From assembly GCF_000688655.1 (NCBI RefSeq), contig NZ_JIBO01000009.1, positions 66,384 to 71,671 on the forward strand: a stretch of 5,288 nt of DNA, given 5' to 3'. The stretch comes from Lonsdalea quercina subsp. quercina (GTDB taxonomy: Bacteria > Pseudomonadota > Gammaproteobacteria > Enterobacterales > Enterobacteriaceae). The translations under genes and the position numbers were made by a program. The notes under the pieces were generated by a model that was not told where the DNA came from, made no database searches, and was given only the letters and a program-made list of their open reading frames with translations. Shown here piece after piece: positions 1-5,078 of this stretch (within the stretch, counting starts at the first letter, position 1; each line of letters opens with the position of its first letter).

Positions 1-793
1 GGTTTAGCCGCTCCGGTCCCCAGTAGTCCATGATCATGCCCAGATCGAAGTAGTTGGAATACACCCTCTCCTCGTCGCCATCCTGATGATCGTCGGTGCG
101 GATCCCCTGCTCCACGCATTGGCGCCGGCGGATCGTCGCAGCCATCCGTTCGCTGATCGTCACCGGCGAACTGCCGGACGGCCCGCCAAGGCACTTCTGC
201 AAACCGGCGGATACGGCATCCAGCCCCCAGGCATCGGTTTCCAGCGGGTTCCCGCCAAAGGACGCGGTGGCGTCGGTGTACAACAGCGCGCCGTGACGGC
301 GGCAGATGTCGCCAAGCTGGTCCAGCGGTTGCAGCATCGTCGTCGACGTGTCGCCCTGAACAGTCAGCAGCAGACGCGGTTTGACGCGTTTCACGGCGTC
401 CTCAATGCGGTCGGGCGTAAAGACTTCGCCCCACGGCGCTTCAATCGTATGCACCTCGGCGCGGCAGCGACGGGCAATCTCACACAACAAATGGCCGAAG
501 CGGCCAAAAACCGGCACCAGCACCCGATCGCCGGGACGGATGGCCGAAACCAGCACGGCTTCGATGCCCGATCGCGAGGTGCCGTCCACCAGCATCGTCC
601 AACGGTTTTCGGTACGAAACAGCTGGCGATACAGCGCCATGACCTGATTCATGTAGCCGGTCATCACCGGGTCGTACTGGCCAATCAACTGACTGGACAT
701 CGCCCGGAGAACGCGCGGATCGGCGTTAATGGGACCTGGCCCCATCAGCAGACGATGAGGCGGATTAATTTGAGCGAACAGTTCGCTTTGCAT
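1..793 (-). CDS. hpxJ: (S)-ureidoglycine-glyoxylate aminotransferase, N-terminal 264 codons (3' end beyond window)
   Basis: This is a PLP-dependent class V aminotransferase (fold type I). It is expected to transfer the amino group of ureidoglycine to glyoxylate, giving oxalurate and glycine in the cytoplasm during allantoate breakdown. Visible features: MGPGP at residues 17-21, phosphate-binding GTSRSG at 71-76, Asp174 in YTDATAS for the pyridine nitrogen, and Lys200 in GLQKCLGG as the Schiff-base lysine. Two residues point to the PucG/HpxJ subgroup rather than alanine/serine-glyoxylate enzymes: Gln39 in GQYDP, and Asn264 in ERLN, where human AGT has the Tyr of its YHHT motif (comparison from memory). 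The ATG at 791-793 is preceded by AGGAG (804-808) with a 10-nt gap. Family members are about 410 aa, so roughly 150 residues lie off the left edge. It is last in the visible operon, 81 bp after the ATPase. In Klebsiella the following gene is hpxK (allantoate amidohydrolase). Family is very sure; substrate likely. Confidence 0.88.
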   Translation of the reverse strand, partial: MQSELFAQINPPHRLLMGPGPINADPRVLRAMSSQLIGQYDPVMTGYMNQVMALYRQLFRTENRWTMLVDGTSRSGIEAVLVSAIRPGDRVLVPVFGRFGHLLCEIARRCRAEVHTIEAPWGEVFTPDRIEDAVKRVKPRLLLTVQGDTSTTMLQPLDQLGDICRRHGALLYTDATASFGGNPLETDAWGLDAVSAGLQKCLGGPSGSSPVTISERMAATIRRRQCVEQGIRTDDHQDGDEERVYSNYFDLGMIMDYWGPERLN

Positions 794-839
794 AGTGGTG
801 AACTCCTGATGTCCTTAATTCATGGTGTGCGTAGCCGCG

Positions 840-862
840 CCGGACGCAGAAAGGCGTACCGG
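840..862 (-). other. Stem-loop in the gap between the ATPase gene and hpxJ
   Basis: The left arm CCGGACGC (840-847) pairs with GCGT-CCGG (854-862), with one bulged base (858) and a 6-base loop (848-853), giving 8 base pairs. No T-run follows on the minus strand, so it does not look like an intrinsic terminator. It sits inside the only sizeable gap of the operon (794-874). It could be an mRNA processing or stability element that sets enzyme versus transporter levels; that role is inference. Confidence 0.35.
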
Positions 863-874
863 TTGCGCCGCGTG

Positions 875-1618
875 TCAGGCTTCGGTCAGCCCGCGCACGG
901 AGGCGATAAACTGTTTCAGTTCCGGGGTCTGCGGCTGGGCGAACAGGCGGCTCCCTTCGCCCTGCTCCCACACGGTGCCCTGATGCATAAACACCACGCG
1001 GTCGCCGACCTCGCGGGCAAAATTCATTTCGTGGGTGACCAGAATCAGCGTCATGCCCTCCGCCGCCAGCTGTTCCAGCACTTTGAGCACCTCACCCACC
1101 AGCTCCGGATCCAGCGCCGAGGTGATTTCGTCGCACAACAGCACCTTCGGATTCATCGCCAATGCGCGGGCGATAGCCACACGCTGCTGCTGTCCGCCGG
1201 AGAGATTGGCGGGATAGTAGTCCCGCCGTTCGCCCAGCCCGACTTTGTCCAGCATCTGTTCGCCGAGACGGCGACACTCCGTCGCGCTTTTGCCCAGCAC
1301 CAACCGGGGCGCCAGCATCACGTTTTCCAGCGCGGTCATATGCGGGAACAAATTGAAATTTTGGAAGATCATCCCGACGGAACGGCTGATTTCACGCGCC
1401 TGAGACTCCCGGTCGGTGATGGTGATTCCGCCCAGCTTGATGCTACCTTCCTGATAGCCTTCCAGTCCGTTGATGCAACGCAGCAGCGTACTTTTACCCG
1501 AACCGCTGCGTCCGATGATGGAGATCACCTCGCCCATCTCGACGTCCAGGTCCACGCCCTTTAACACGTGGTTTTGACCGTAAAACTTATGCACCTGATT
1601 AAGGGTGATGAGCGGCAT
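875..1618 (-). CDS. Polar amino acid-type ABC transporter ATP-binding protein
   Basis: This is the 247-aa cytoplasmic ATPase of a family 3.A.1.3 (PAAT) importer; it powers uptake through the two permeases encoded just upstream. All nucleotide-binding motifs are intact: Walker A GRSGSGKST at residues 36-44, Q-loop Gln86, signature LSGGQQQR at 139-146, Walker B VLLCDE at 159-164 with catalytic Glu164, D-loop SALDP at 167-171, and H-loop His196. Length and motifs match GlnQ/HisP/ArtP proteins. The frame is open upstream to 1723, but the start at 1618 gives MPLITL, the normal N terminus of this family, and has GGAGAAG 7 nt upstream. Extra upstream residues would be shadow sequence inside the permease gene. 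It overlaps the 3' end of that gene by 20 bp. By its position in the hpx-type operon it probably corresponds to the ATPase of the Klebsiella hpxFGHI transporter, but the symbol is recalled rather than proven. Confidence 0.95.
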   Translation of the reverse strand: MPLITLNQVHKFYGQNHVLKGVDLDVEMGEVISIIGRSGSGKSTLLRCINGLEGYQEGSIKLGGITITDRESQAREISRSVGMIFQNFNLFPHMTALENVMLAPRLVLGKSATECRRLGEQMLDKVGLGERRDYYPANLSGGQQQRVAIARALAMNPKVLLCDEITSALDPELVGEVLKVLEQLAAEGMTLILVTHEMNFAREVGDRVVFMHQGTVWEQGEGSRLFAQPQTPELKQFIASVRGLTEA

Positions 1619-2255
1619 TGAATTTCTTCTCCAAATAGCGGCTGTAGTAAGACAGCGGATAACACAGCAGGAAGTAGCCGAGCGCCACCAGCCCGAACAC
1701 CTTGAAAGGCTGATAGGTGACATTGTTCAGCATGGTTCCGGCCTTGGTCAGTTCGACGAAGCCGATGATGGACGCCAGCGCCGTGCCTTTGATCACCTGC
1801 ACGGAGAAGCCCACCGTCGGGGCGATGGCGATGCGCATCGCCTGCGGCGCGACGACTCGGCTCAAGGTCTGCCAGAAGCTCAGCCCCAGACAGCGCGAGG
1901 CTTCCCACTGACCGCGCGGCAGCGCCAGTACGCTGCCGTGCCAGATATCCACCAGAAACGCGCTGGTGAAGAGCGTCAGCGCCAGCGCGGCGGCCACCCA
2001 CGGACTGACGTCGATGCCGAACAGGCCCAGACCAAAGAAGGCGAGGAACAGCTGCATCAGCAGCGGCGTGCCCTGAAACAGGTTGGCGTAAGCGCGGGTC
2101 AGGCGCAGCGGCCAGGGACGGCGGGTCAAACGCAGCAGCAGCAAAGGCAGCGTCACCAGCGCGCCGCCGAAGAACGCGGTCAGCGACAGCAGCACCGTCC
2201 AGCGTCCCGCCAGCAGCAGGTTGCGTACGATATCCCAGTCGGTAAAGTTCATCAT
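1599..2255 (-). CDS. Polar amino acid-type ABC transporter permease (second of two)
   Basis: This is a 218-aa inner-membrane permease of the HisM/GlnP type. Hydrophobic segments lie roughly at residues 12-41, 62-80, 86-104, 143-165 and 185-205. QGTPLLMQLF at 61-70 and the cytoplasmic EAA loop (about 102-136, with GQWEASRCLGL at 115-125) are the family hallmarks; the loop docks onto the ATPase. The start lies in an ATGATGA junction: ATG at 2255 overlaps the preceding stop codon by 4 bp (ATGA), and a second in-frame ATG at 2252 overlaps it by 1 bp. Either gives the same protein apart from one Met. Only a weak Shine-Dalgarno (GCAGGG) is visible, consistent with translational coupling to the preceding permease. 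It is expected to form a heterodimer with that permease. The transported substrate cannot be read from this sequence. Confidence 0.93.
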   Translation of the reverse strand: MMNFTDWDIVRNLLLAGRWTVLLSLTAFFGGALVTLPLLLLRLTRRPWPLRLTRAYANLFQGTPLLMQLFLAFFGLGLFGIDVSPWVAAALALTLFTSAFLVDIWHGSVLALPRGQWEASRCLGLSFWQTLSRVVAPQAMRIAIAPTVGFSVQVIKGTALASIIGFVELTKAGTMLNNVTYQPFKVFGLVALGYFLLCYPLSYYSRYLEKKFNAAHHP

Positions 2256-2920
2256 GCGCCCTGCGTTCCCAGAAAACGTCGCCCCAACATCATCAGCAGT
2301 TGGCGCATGAGCAGCGACAACGCCAGATACAGAAGCGTGGTGACCAGATACACCTCAAAGCTCAGGAAGGTGCGCGATTGGATCAGATTGGCGGCGAAGG
2401 TCAGCTCTTCGTACGACACCTGCGACACCACCGAGGAGCCGAGCATCACGATGATGCACTGGCTGACCAGCGCCGGATAAATTCGCTGTAGCGCCGGCGG
2501 CAGGATCACCCGCAGAAACGTCTGCGTACGCGTCAGCCCCAGCACCCGGCAGGCCTCCCATTGGCCTTTCGGCGTCACCTGAATGCCCGCGCGGATGATC
2601 TCGGTGCTGTAGGCCCCGAGGTTCACCAGCATGGCGATCAGCGCCGCCTCCCCCGCGGTCAACTTCAGCCCCAGACTCGGCAGTCCGAACACGATAAAGA
2701 ACAGCTGCACGACGAAGGGGGTGTTGCGTATAACCTCCACGTAAACGCCCCACAATCCGCTCAACACGTTCGGCTTTCCGCTGCGCAGCGCGGCGCCGCC
2801 GATGCCGATGGCAATGCCGCCGACCGTGGCCAGCACCGTCAGTTGCAGGGTGACCCACAGACCGGCCAGCATCTCAGGCCAGTAAGGCCACAGCGCCGCG
2901 AAATCAAGCTGATAGGTCAT
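2252..2920 (-). CDS. Polar amino acid-type ABC transporter permease (first of two)
   Basis: This is a 222-aa inner-membrane permease of the HisQ/HisM/ArtM family and partner of the next permease. It has RNTPFVVQLFFIVFGLP at residues 65-81, a typical signature of this family, and an EAA loop at about 107-141 centred on KGQWEACRVLGL (118-129). Hydrophobic segments lie roughly at 20-42, 66-82, 90-105, 143-165 and 188-212. The ATG at 2918-2920 comes one base after the TGA of the binding-protein gene. Its own TGA sits inside the ATGATGA start of the second permease. This packing shows that the four transporter genes are co-transcribed. Length and motifs are normal and nothing is disrupted. Substrate specificity is set mainly by the binding protein, not by this subunit. 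Confidence 0.94.
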   Translation of the reverse strand: MTYQLDFAALWPYWPEMLAGLWVTLQLTVLATVGGIAIGIGGAALRSGKPNVLSGLWGVYVEVIRNTPFVVQLFFIVFGLPSLGLKLTAGEAALIAMLVNLGAYSTEIIRAGIQVTPKGQWEACRVLGLTRTQTFLRVILPPALQRIYPALVSQCIIVMLGSSVVSQVSYEELTFAANLIQSRTFLSFEVYLVTTLLYLALSLLMRQLLMMLGRRFLGTQGA

Positions 2921-2921
2921 G

Positions 2922-3713
2922 TCACGCGCCCAGATTGGCGGGTAGCGGCGCCTTGAGCCACTTCTGCGACAGGCCGTTCAGCGTGTTGTCCTGCACCGCC
3001 TTGTCGATCAGCGCATCGACCTTCGCCTTCAGAGCGGGCTCGTCTTTTTTCAGGCCGATAAAGCACGGCGAATCCTTCAGCATGAATTTCGCCACCGGCG
3101 CTTTCGTGGGGTTCTGGGCGGCGATGGCCGCGACCACCAGGTTGCCGGTCGCGATGTACTGCACCTGTCCGGACAAGTAGGCGGACAGCGTCGTGTTGTT
3201 GTCCTCATAGCGCTTCAACTGCGCCTCTTTCGGCGCGATGTCGGTCAGAACCATATCCTCTACCGCGCCGCGGGTGACGCCCACGCTTTTGCCCGCCAGC
3301 GCTTGAGGATTGGCGAGATCGCCGTCTTTCGGTCCGAACACGCCCAGGAAGAACGGCGCGTAGGCGCGGCTAAAGTCGATCACCTTTTCGCGCTCGGCGT
3401 TTTTACCCAGGCTGGAGATCACCAGATCCACCTTGTTGGTTTGCAGGTAAGGCACCCGGTTGGCGCTGGTGACGGGCACCAGCTGCAACTTTAGTTTCAT
3501 CTCACTCGCCAGATAACGGGCCATGTCGATATCGTAGCCCTGCGGCTGCAGGTCCGTGCCGACCGAGCCGAACGGCGGGAAGTCCTGCGGCACGGCGACG
3601 CGCAGTACGCCGCGCTTTTCAATGTCTTGCAGCTGATCTGCCAGAGCATGCCCAGACTGTACAAAAAACAGCGCCGCGCTGACCACGGCCAAGAAACCTT
3701 TTCTGATATCCAT
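2922..3713 (-). CDS. Periplasmic solute-binding protein (family 3) of the ABC importer, probably for a ureide or related N compound
   Basis: This is a 263-aa secreted binding protein. A signal peptide is clear: basic MDIRK, hydrophobic core 6-18, and an AxA-type cleavage site after Ala25 (HALA|DQ). There is no lipobox Cys, so it should be soluble in the periplasm. The family 3 signature GYDIDMARYLA is at 59-69. The ligand-binding stretch TNKVDLVISSLGKNAEREKVIDFS (residues 92-115) keeps Arg108, equivalent to the carboxylate-binding Arg of HisJ/GlnH. At the place where HisJ and GlnH carry an Asp that binds the alpha-amino group (FQDE, HDTP), this protein reads ATGN (188-191), so that acid is missing. 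The C terminus (GLSQKWL, 247-253) is typical. The ATG has CAGGAG 7 nt upstream (AGGAG at 3721-3725). It is the first gene of the operon, behind a sigma-54-type promoter. The ligand is inferred from context (allantoate or allantoin favoured). Confidence 0.93.
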   Translation of the reverse strand: MDIRKGFLAVVSAALFFVQSGHALADQLQDIEKRGVLRVAVPQDFPPFGSVGTDLQPQGYDIDMARYLASEMKLKLQLVPVTSANRVPYLQTNKVDLVISSLGKNAEREKVIDFSRAYAPFFLGVFGPKDGDLANPQALAGKSVGVTRGAVEDMVLTDIAPKEAQLKRYEDNNTTLSAYLSGQVQYIATGNLVVAAIAAQNPTKAPVAKFMLKDSPCFIGLKKDEPALKAKVDALIDKAVQDNTLNGLSQKWLKAPLPANLGA

Positions 3714-3766
3714 CGCTCTGCTCCTGGTTCGCCAATGTGAAACAAAAGATTCTCAATAAACAATGA

Positions 3767-3782
3767 TGAAACTATCGTTACA
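3767..3782 (-). promoter_or_regulatory. Inverted-repeat operator, copy 1 (candidate HpxU site) at the transporter operon start
   Basis: On the minus strand this reads TGTAACGATAGTTTCA, an imperfect palindrome with 6-bp arms (5 of 6 pairs symmetric) and a 4-bp spacer. The same arms, TGTAAC-N4-GTTTCA, occur just upstream of hpxU at 5063-5078, and both copies are followed by TC. It covers the predicted start of transcription (about 3780), so a bound protein would be expected to block initiation or promoter escape. A weaker 9-of-12 match on the minus strand lies 29 bp further downstream (3738-3753). Binding by HpxU is inferred from the shared placement. Confidence 0.6.
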
Positions 3783-3790
3783 AACTAGTG

Positions 3791-3806
3791 AGCAAGATAT
3801 ATGCCA
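3791..3806 (-). promoter_or_regulatory. Sigma-54 (-24/-12) promoter of the transporter-hpxJ operon
   Basis: The minus strand reads TGGCATATATCTTGCT, matching the consensus TGGCAC-N5-TTGCW at every specified base except one (T for C). The essential GG (-24) and GC (-12) are present with correct spacing, and the preceding base is also the favoured T. The predicted transcript starts near 3780, giving a leader of about 67 nt before the binding-protein ATG. An NtrC-like site lies about 190 bp upstream. Together these fit nitrogen-limitation control of a nitrogen-scavenging operon. Confidence 0.72.
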
Positions 3807-3947
3807 ATAATGAGGTTGTCGGCGGGGTGAGATGAACAGCAAAAAAAAGCGCAGGCCTTCCTGTAGATAAGCTTTCTGTCAGAGTGAGCGGGAAGTAGCA
3901 TTGCGGGGACGGCGAAGAAAAGACGACGACGCTCGCCCTGAAATAAC

Positions 3948-3981
3948 GCACCATAAAAGAGCAATGGCACTCTTCTGGTGC
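3948..3981. promoter_or_regulatory. NtrC-like enhancer (one good and one weak site)
   Basis: The better site (3967-3981) reads GCAC-TCTTCTG-GTGC, exactly the GCAC-N7-GTGC core of the NtrC palindrome TGCACC-N5-GGTGCA; it matches 9 of the 12 full consensus bases. A weaker site (3948-3962, GCACC-N5-AGAGC) has its centre 19 bp away, nearly two helical turns. They lie about 175-195 bp upstream of the predicted sigma-54 start, a workable enhancer distance. No clear IHF site was found between them and the promoter. Confidence 0.5.
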
Positions 3982-4024
3982 TGAAAACCGGCTTATCGCT
4001 GAGCGCTATCGACACGTCCTTTGG

Positions 4025-4048
4025 CATGACGGCATGGCCGCCATCATG
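4025..4048 (-). other. Stem-loop in the hpxU-transporter intergenic region
   Basis: CATGACGGC (4025-4033) and GCCATCATG (4040-4048) form a 9-bp stem around a 6-base loop. The single mismatch becomes a G-U wobble in a minus-strand transcript. No T-run follows on the minus strand, so this is not a standard intrinsic terminator. It could end or protect the hpxU message, or be incidental. Confidence 0.3.
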
Positions 4049-4213
4049 GGTTATTCAACGCATCACCGAAGTTCCAGGGCATTGACGTCAGGGGACGTTA
4101 TGGCGATAGGCATGCGGAATGACGCCTGTGGACCGAGTACCTGACATTTCGACGTAGGTTGCCCATGATGTCGAGCCAGTCATGCGGCGCTCACACGCCG
4201 GGCGAAACTCCGC

Positions 4214-5053
4214 CTAACGCTGCTCCAGCTCATCCAGCTGTTGGTACAGATCGGCAATGTGGTGGATGCGCTGACGCCCGTCCTGCAACATTTCATGCAG
4301 CAACGCGTTGCTCAGCAGGTTGACCAGCCCCATCGCAGAGGCGTAGCTGTCGAAGGCGGAGACGCTGTCCAGCGGCGCGCTCAGCGTCCAGGTCGCCAGC
4401 GGTTGCAGAGTGTGGGCCTGCGGCTCGCACAGCAACAGCACCGGGACCTGTTTCTCCTTCAGTTGGGCGAGCAGAGACGGGATCAGTCGAGGACGACGGC
4501 GAAACGCGGCTACGATCACGACATCCTGCGGATTCAGGTCGGCCAGCTCTTCCGCCAACGTCTGCCCCGGCTGCGCCAAAAGGCAGACCTGCGGCCGCAC
4601 CTGCAATAGCTGCTGGCGCAGATGCAGCGCCACCGGATAACTGTTGCGCAGCCCAATCAGGCAGACGCGCCGGGCCTGCCGTAGCGCGGCGATCACCGCG
4701 CCGAACTGCACCGGGTCGATCTGATTGACCCACTGGGTCAGATTCGCCATCTCCTGCTTATAGTGTCGCGCCAGCAGCGTATTGCCCTGCACCGCGTCGC
4801 GGTTGTCGGCCAGCGGCATGCCGCTTTGACGCAGCGTGCGCAGCTCGTCGCGCATTTCCCGGTAGCTGGGATAGCCGAGACGGCGGAACAACCGGCTGAC
4901 GGTCGCTTTGGAGACGCCGCACAGTCGCGACAGCTCCGCGCTGTTGTAGCTGATCAGGTCGTTGAGGTGATCGAAAATAAACTCCGCGACTCGCCGCTCC
5001 TGGGGGGAGAGCGCATTAAAGTGGCTGCGTAGCCGTTCATCAATCTGCTTCAT
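4214..5053 (-). CDS. hpxU: MurR/RpiR-family transcriptional regulator (HpxU-like)
   Basis: This 279-aa cytoplasmic DNA-binding protein has an N-terminal HTH_6/RpiR domain (about residues 1-77; helix-turn-helix NSAELSRLCGVSKATVSRLFRRLGY at 37-61). A C-terminal SIS domain (about 128-250) starts RVCLIGLRNSYPVA with Ser138 in the GxxxS loop. RpiR proteins use the SIS domain to sense a ligand, often a phosphosugar; here the effector is unknown, and a purine-ureide intermediate would fit the context. Length is normal and the domains are intact. The ATG at 5051-5053 has AGAGG 5 nt upstream (5059-5063). It lies 500 bp upstream of the transporter operon in the same direction, and a matching inverted repeat precedes both units. 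Autoregulation and control of the operon are therefore likely. Family assignment is firm. The name hpxU rests on the hpx-type neighbourhood, where an RpiR regulator of this name occurs in Klebsiella. Confidence 0.9.
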   Translation of the reverse strand: MKQIDERLRSHFNALSPQERRVAEFIFDHLNDLISYNSAELSRLCGVSKATVSRLFRRLGYPSYREMRDELRTLRQSGMPLADNRDAVQGNTLLARHYKQEMANLTQWVNQIDPVQFGAVIAALRQARRVCLIGLRNSYPVALHLRQQLLQVRPQVCLLAQPGQTLAEELADLNPQDVVIVAAFRRRPRLIPSLLAQLKEKQVPVLLLCEPQAHTLQPLATWTLSAPLDSVSAFDSYASAMGLVNLLSNALLHEMLQDGRQRIHHIADLYQQLDELEQR

Positions 5054-5058
5054 GCCTG

Positions 5059-5063
5059 CCTCT
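5059..5063 (-). promoter_or_regulatory. Ribosome binding site of hpxU, touching the operator
   Basis: AGAGG on the minus strand lies 5 nt before the ATG. Its upstream end touches the inverted repeat at 5063-5078, so that repeat must lie within or just before the hpxU leader. Confidence 0.6.
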
Positions 5064-5078
5064 GTAACTTTCGTTTCA
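5063..5078 (+). promoter_or_regulatory. Inverted-repeat operator, copy 2 (candidate HpxU autoregulatory site)
   Basis: The plus strand reads TGTAACTTTCGTTTCA, with the same arms and 4-bp spacer as the copy at 3767-3782, followed by the same TC. It lies 10-25 bp upstream of the hpxU ATG and abuts its ribosome binding site, a position suited to repression of its own gene. No convincing sigma-70 promoter could be assigned nearby; TAAGGT just upstream is only a weak extended -10. Confidence 0.6.

Larger units (their letters stand above)
3714..4213. other. 500-bp intergenic regulatory region between hpxU and the transporter operon
   Basis: No credible gene is seen here. The region is visibly more A/T-rich near the transporter than the genes are. 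It contains, from right to left: weak hairpins behind hpxU, a 9-bp stem-loop (4025-4048), an NtrC-like site pair (3948-3981), an A8 tract (3841-3848), a -24/-12 promoter (3791-3806), an inverted-repeat operator (3767-3782) and a ribosome binding site (3721-3725). An 80-codon open frame at 3785-4027 has no ribosome binding site and overlaps these signals, so it is not called. Confidence 0.8.

Noticed and set aside
86..1564. 492-codon open frame on the plus strand
   Set aside because: It lies antisense to hpxJ and the ATPase gene, both with intact family motifs. Its product is rich in His, Gln and Arg, typical of the complement of GC-rich genes, and it shows no domain.
1619..1723. N-terminal extension of the ATPase to an upstream ATG at 1723
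   Set aside because: The extra 35 residues are permease-gene sequence in another frame. The start at 1618 has a good ribosome binding site and the usual family N terminus.
1605..2480. 291-codon open frame on the plus strand
   Set aside because: It is a shadow of the two permease genes. The product is a Gln/Arg-rich low-complexity sequence with no recognisable fold or ribosome binding site.
3965..3981. TGGCAC on the plus strand as a sigma-54 -24 element
   Set aside because: The matching -12 block reads TGGT instead of TTGC, so the invariant GC is missing. The bases are better explained as part of the NtrC-like palindrome.
3785..4027. 80-codon minus-strand open frame between hpxU and the binding protein gene
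   Set aside because: It has no ribosome binding site, no recognisable motif and mixed composition, and it overlaps the promoter and enhancer signals.
4185..4214. GC hairpins right after the hpxU stop as an intrinsic terminator
   Set aside because: The stems are only 4-5 bp and no T-run follows on the minus strand.
4293..4733. 146-codon minus-strand frame inside hpxU
   Set aside because: It is an out-of-frame shadow of the intact regulator, rich in Ala, Gly and Arg, with no domain.
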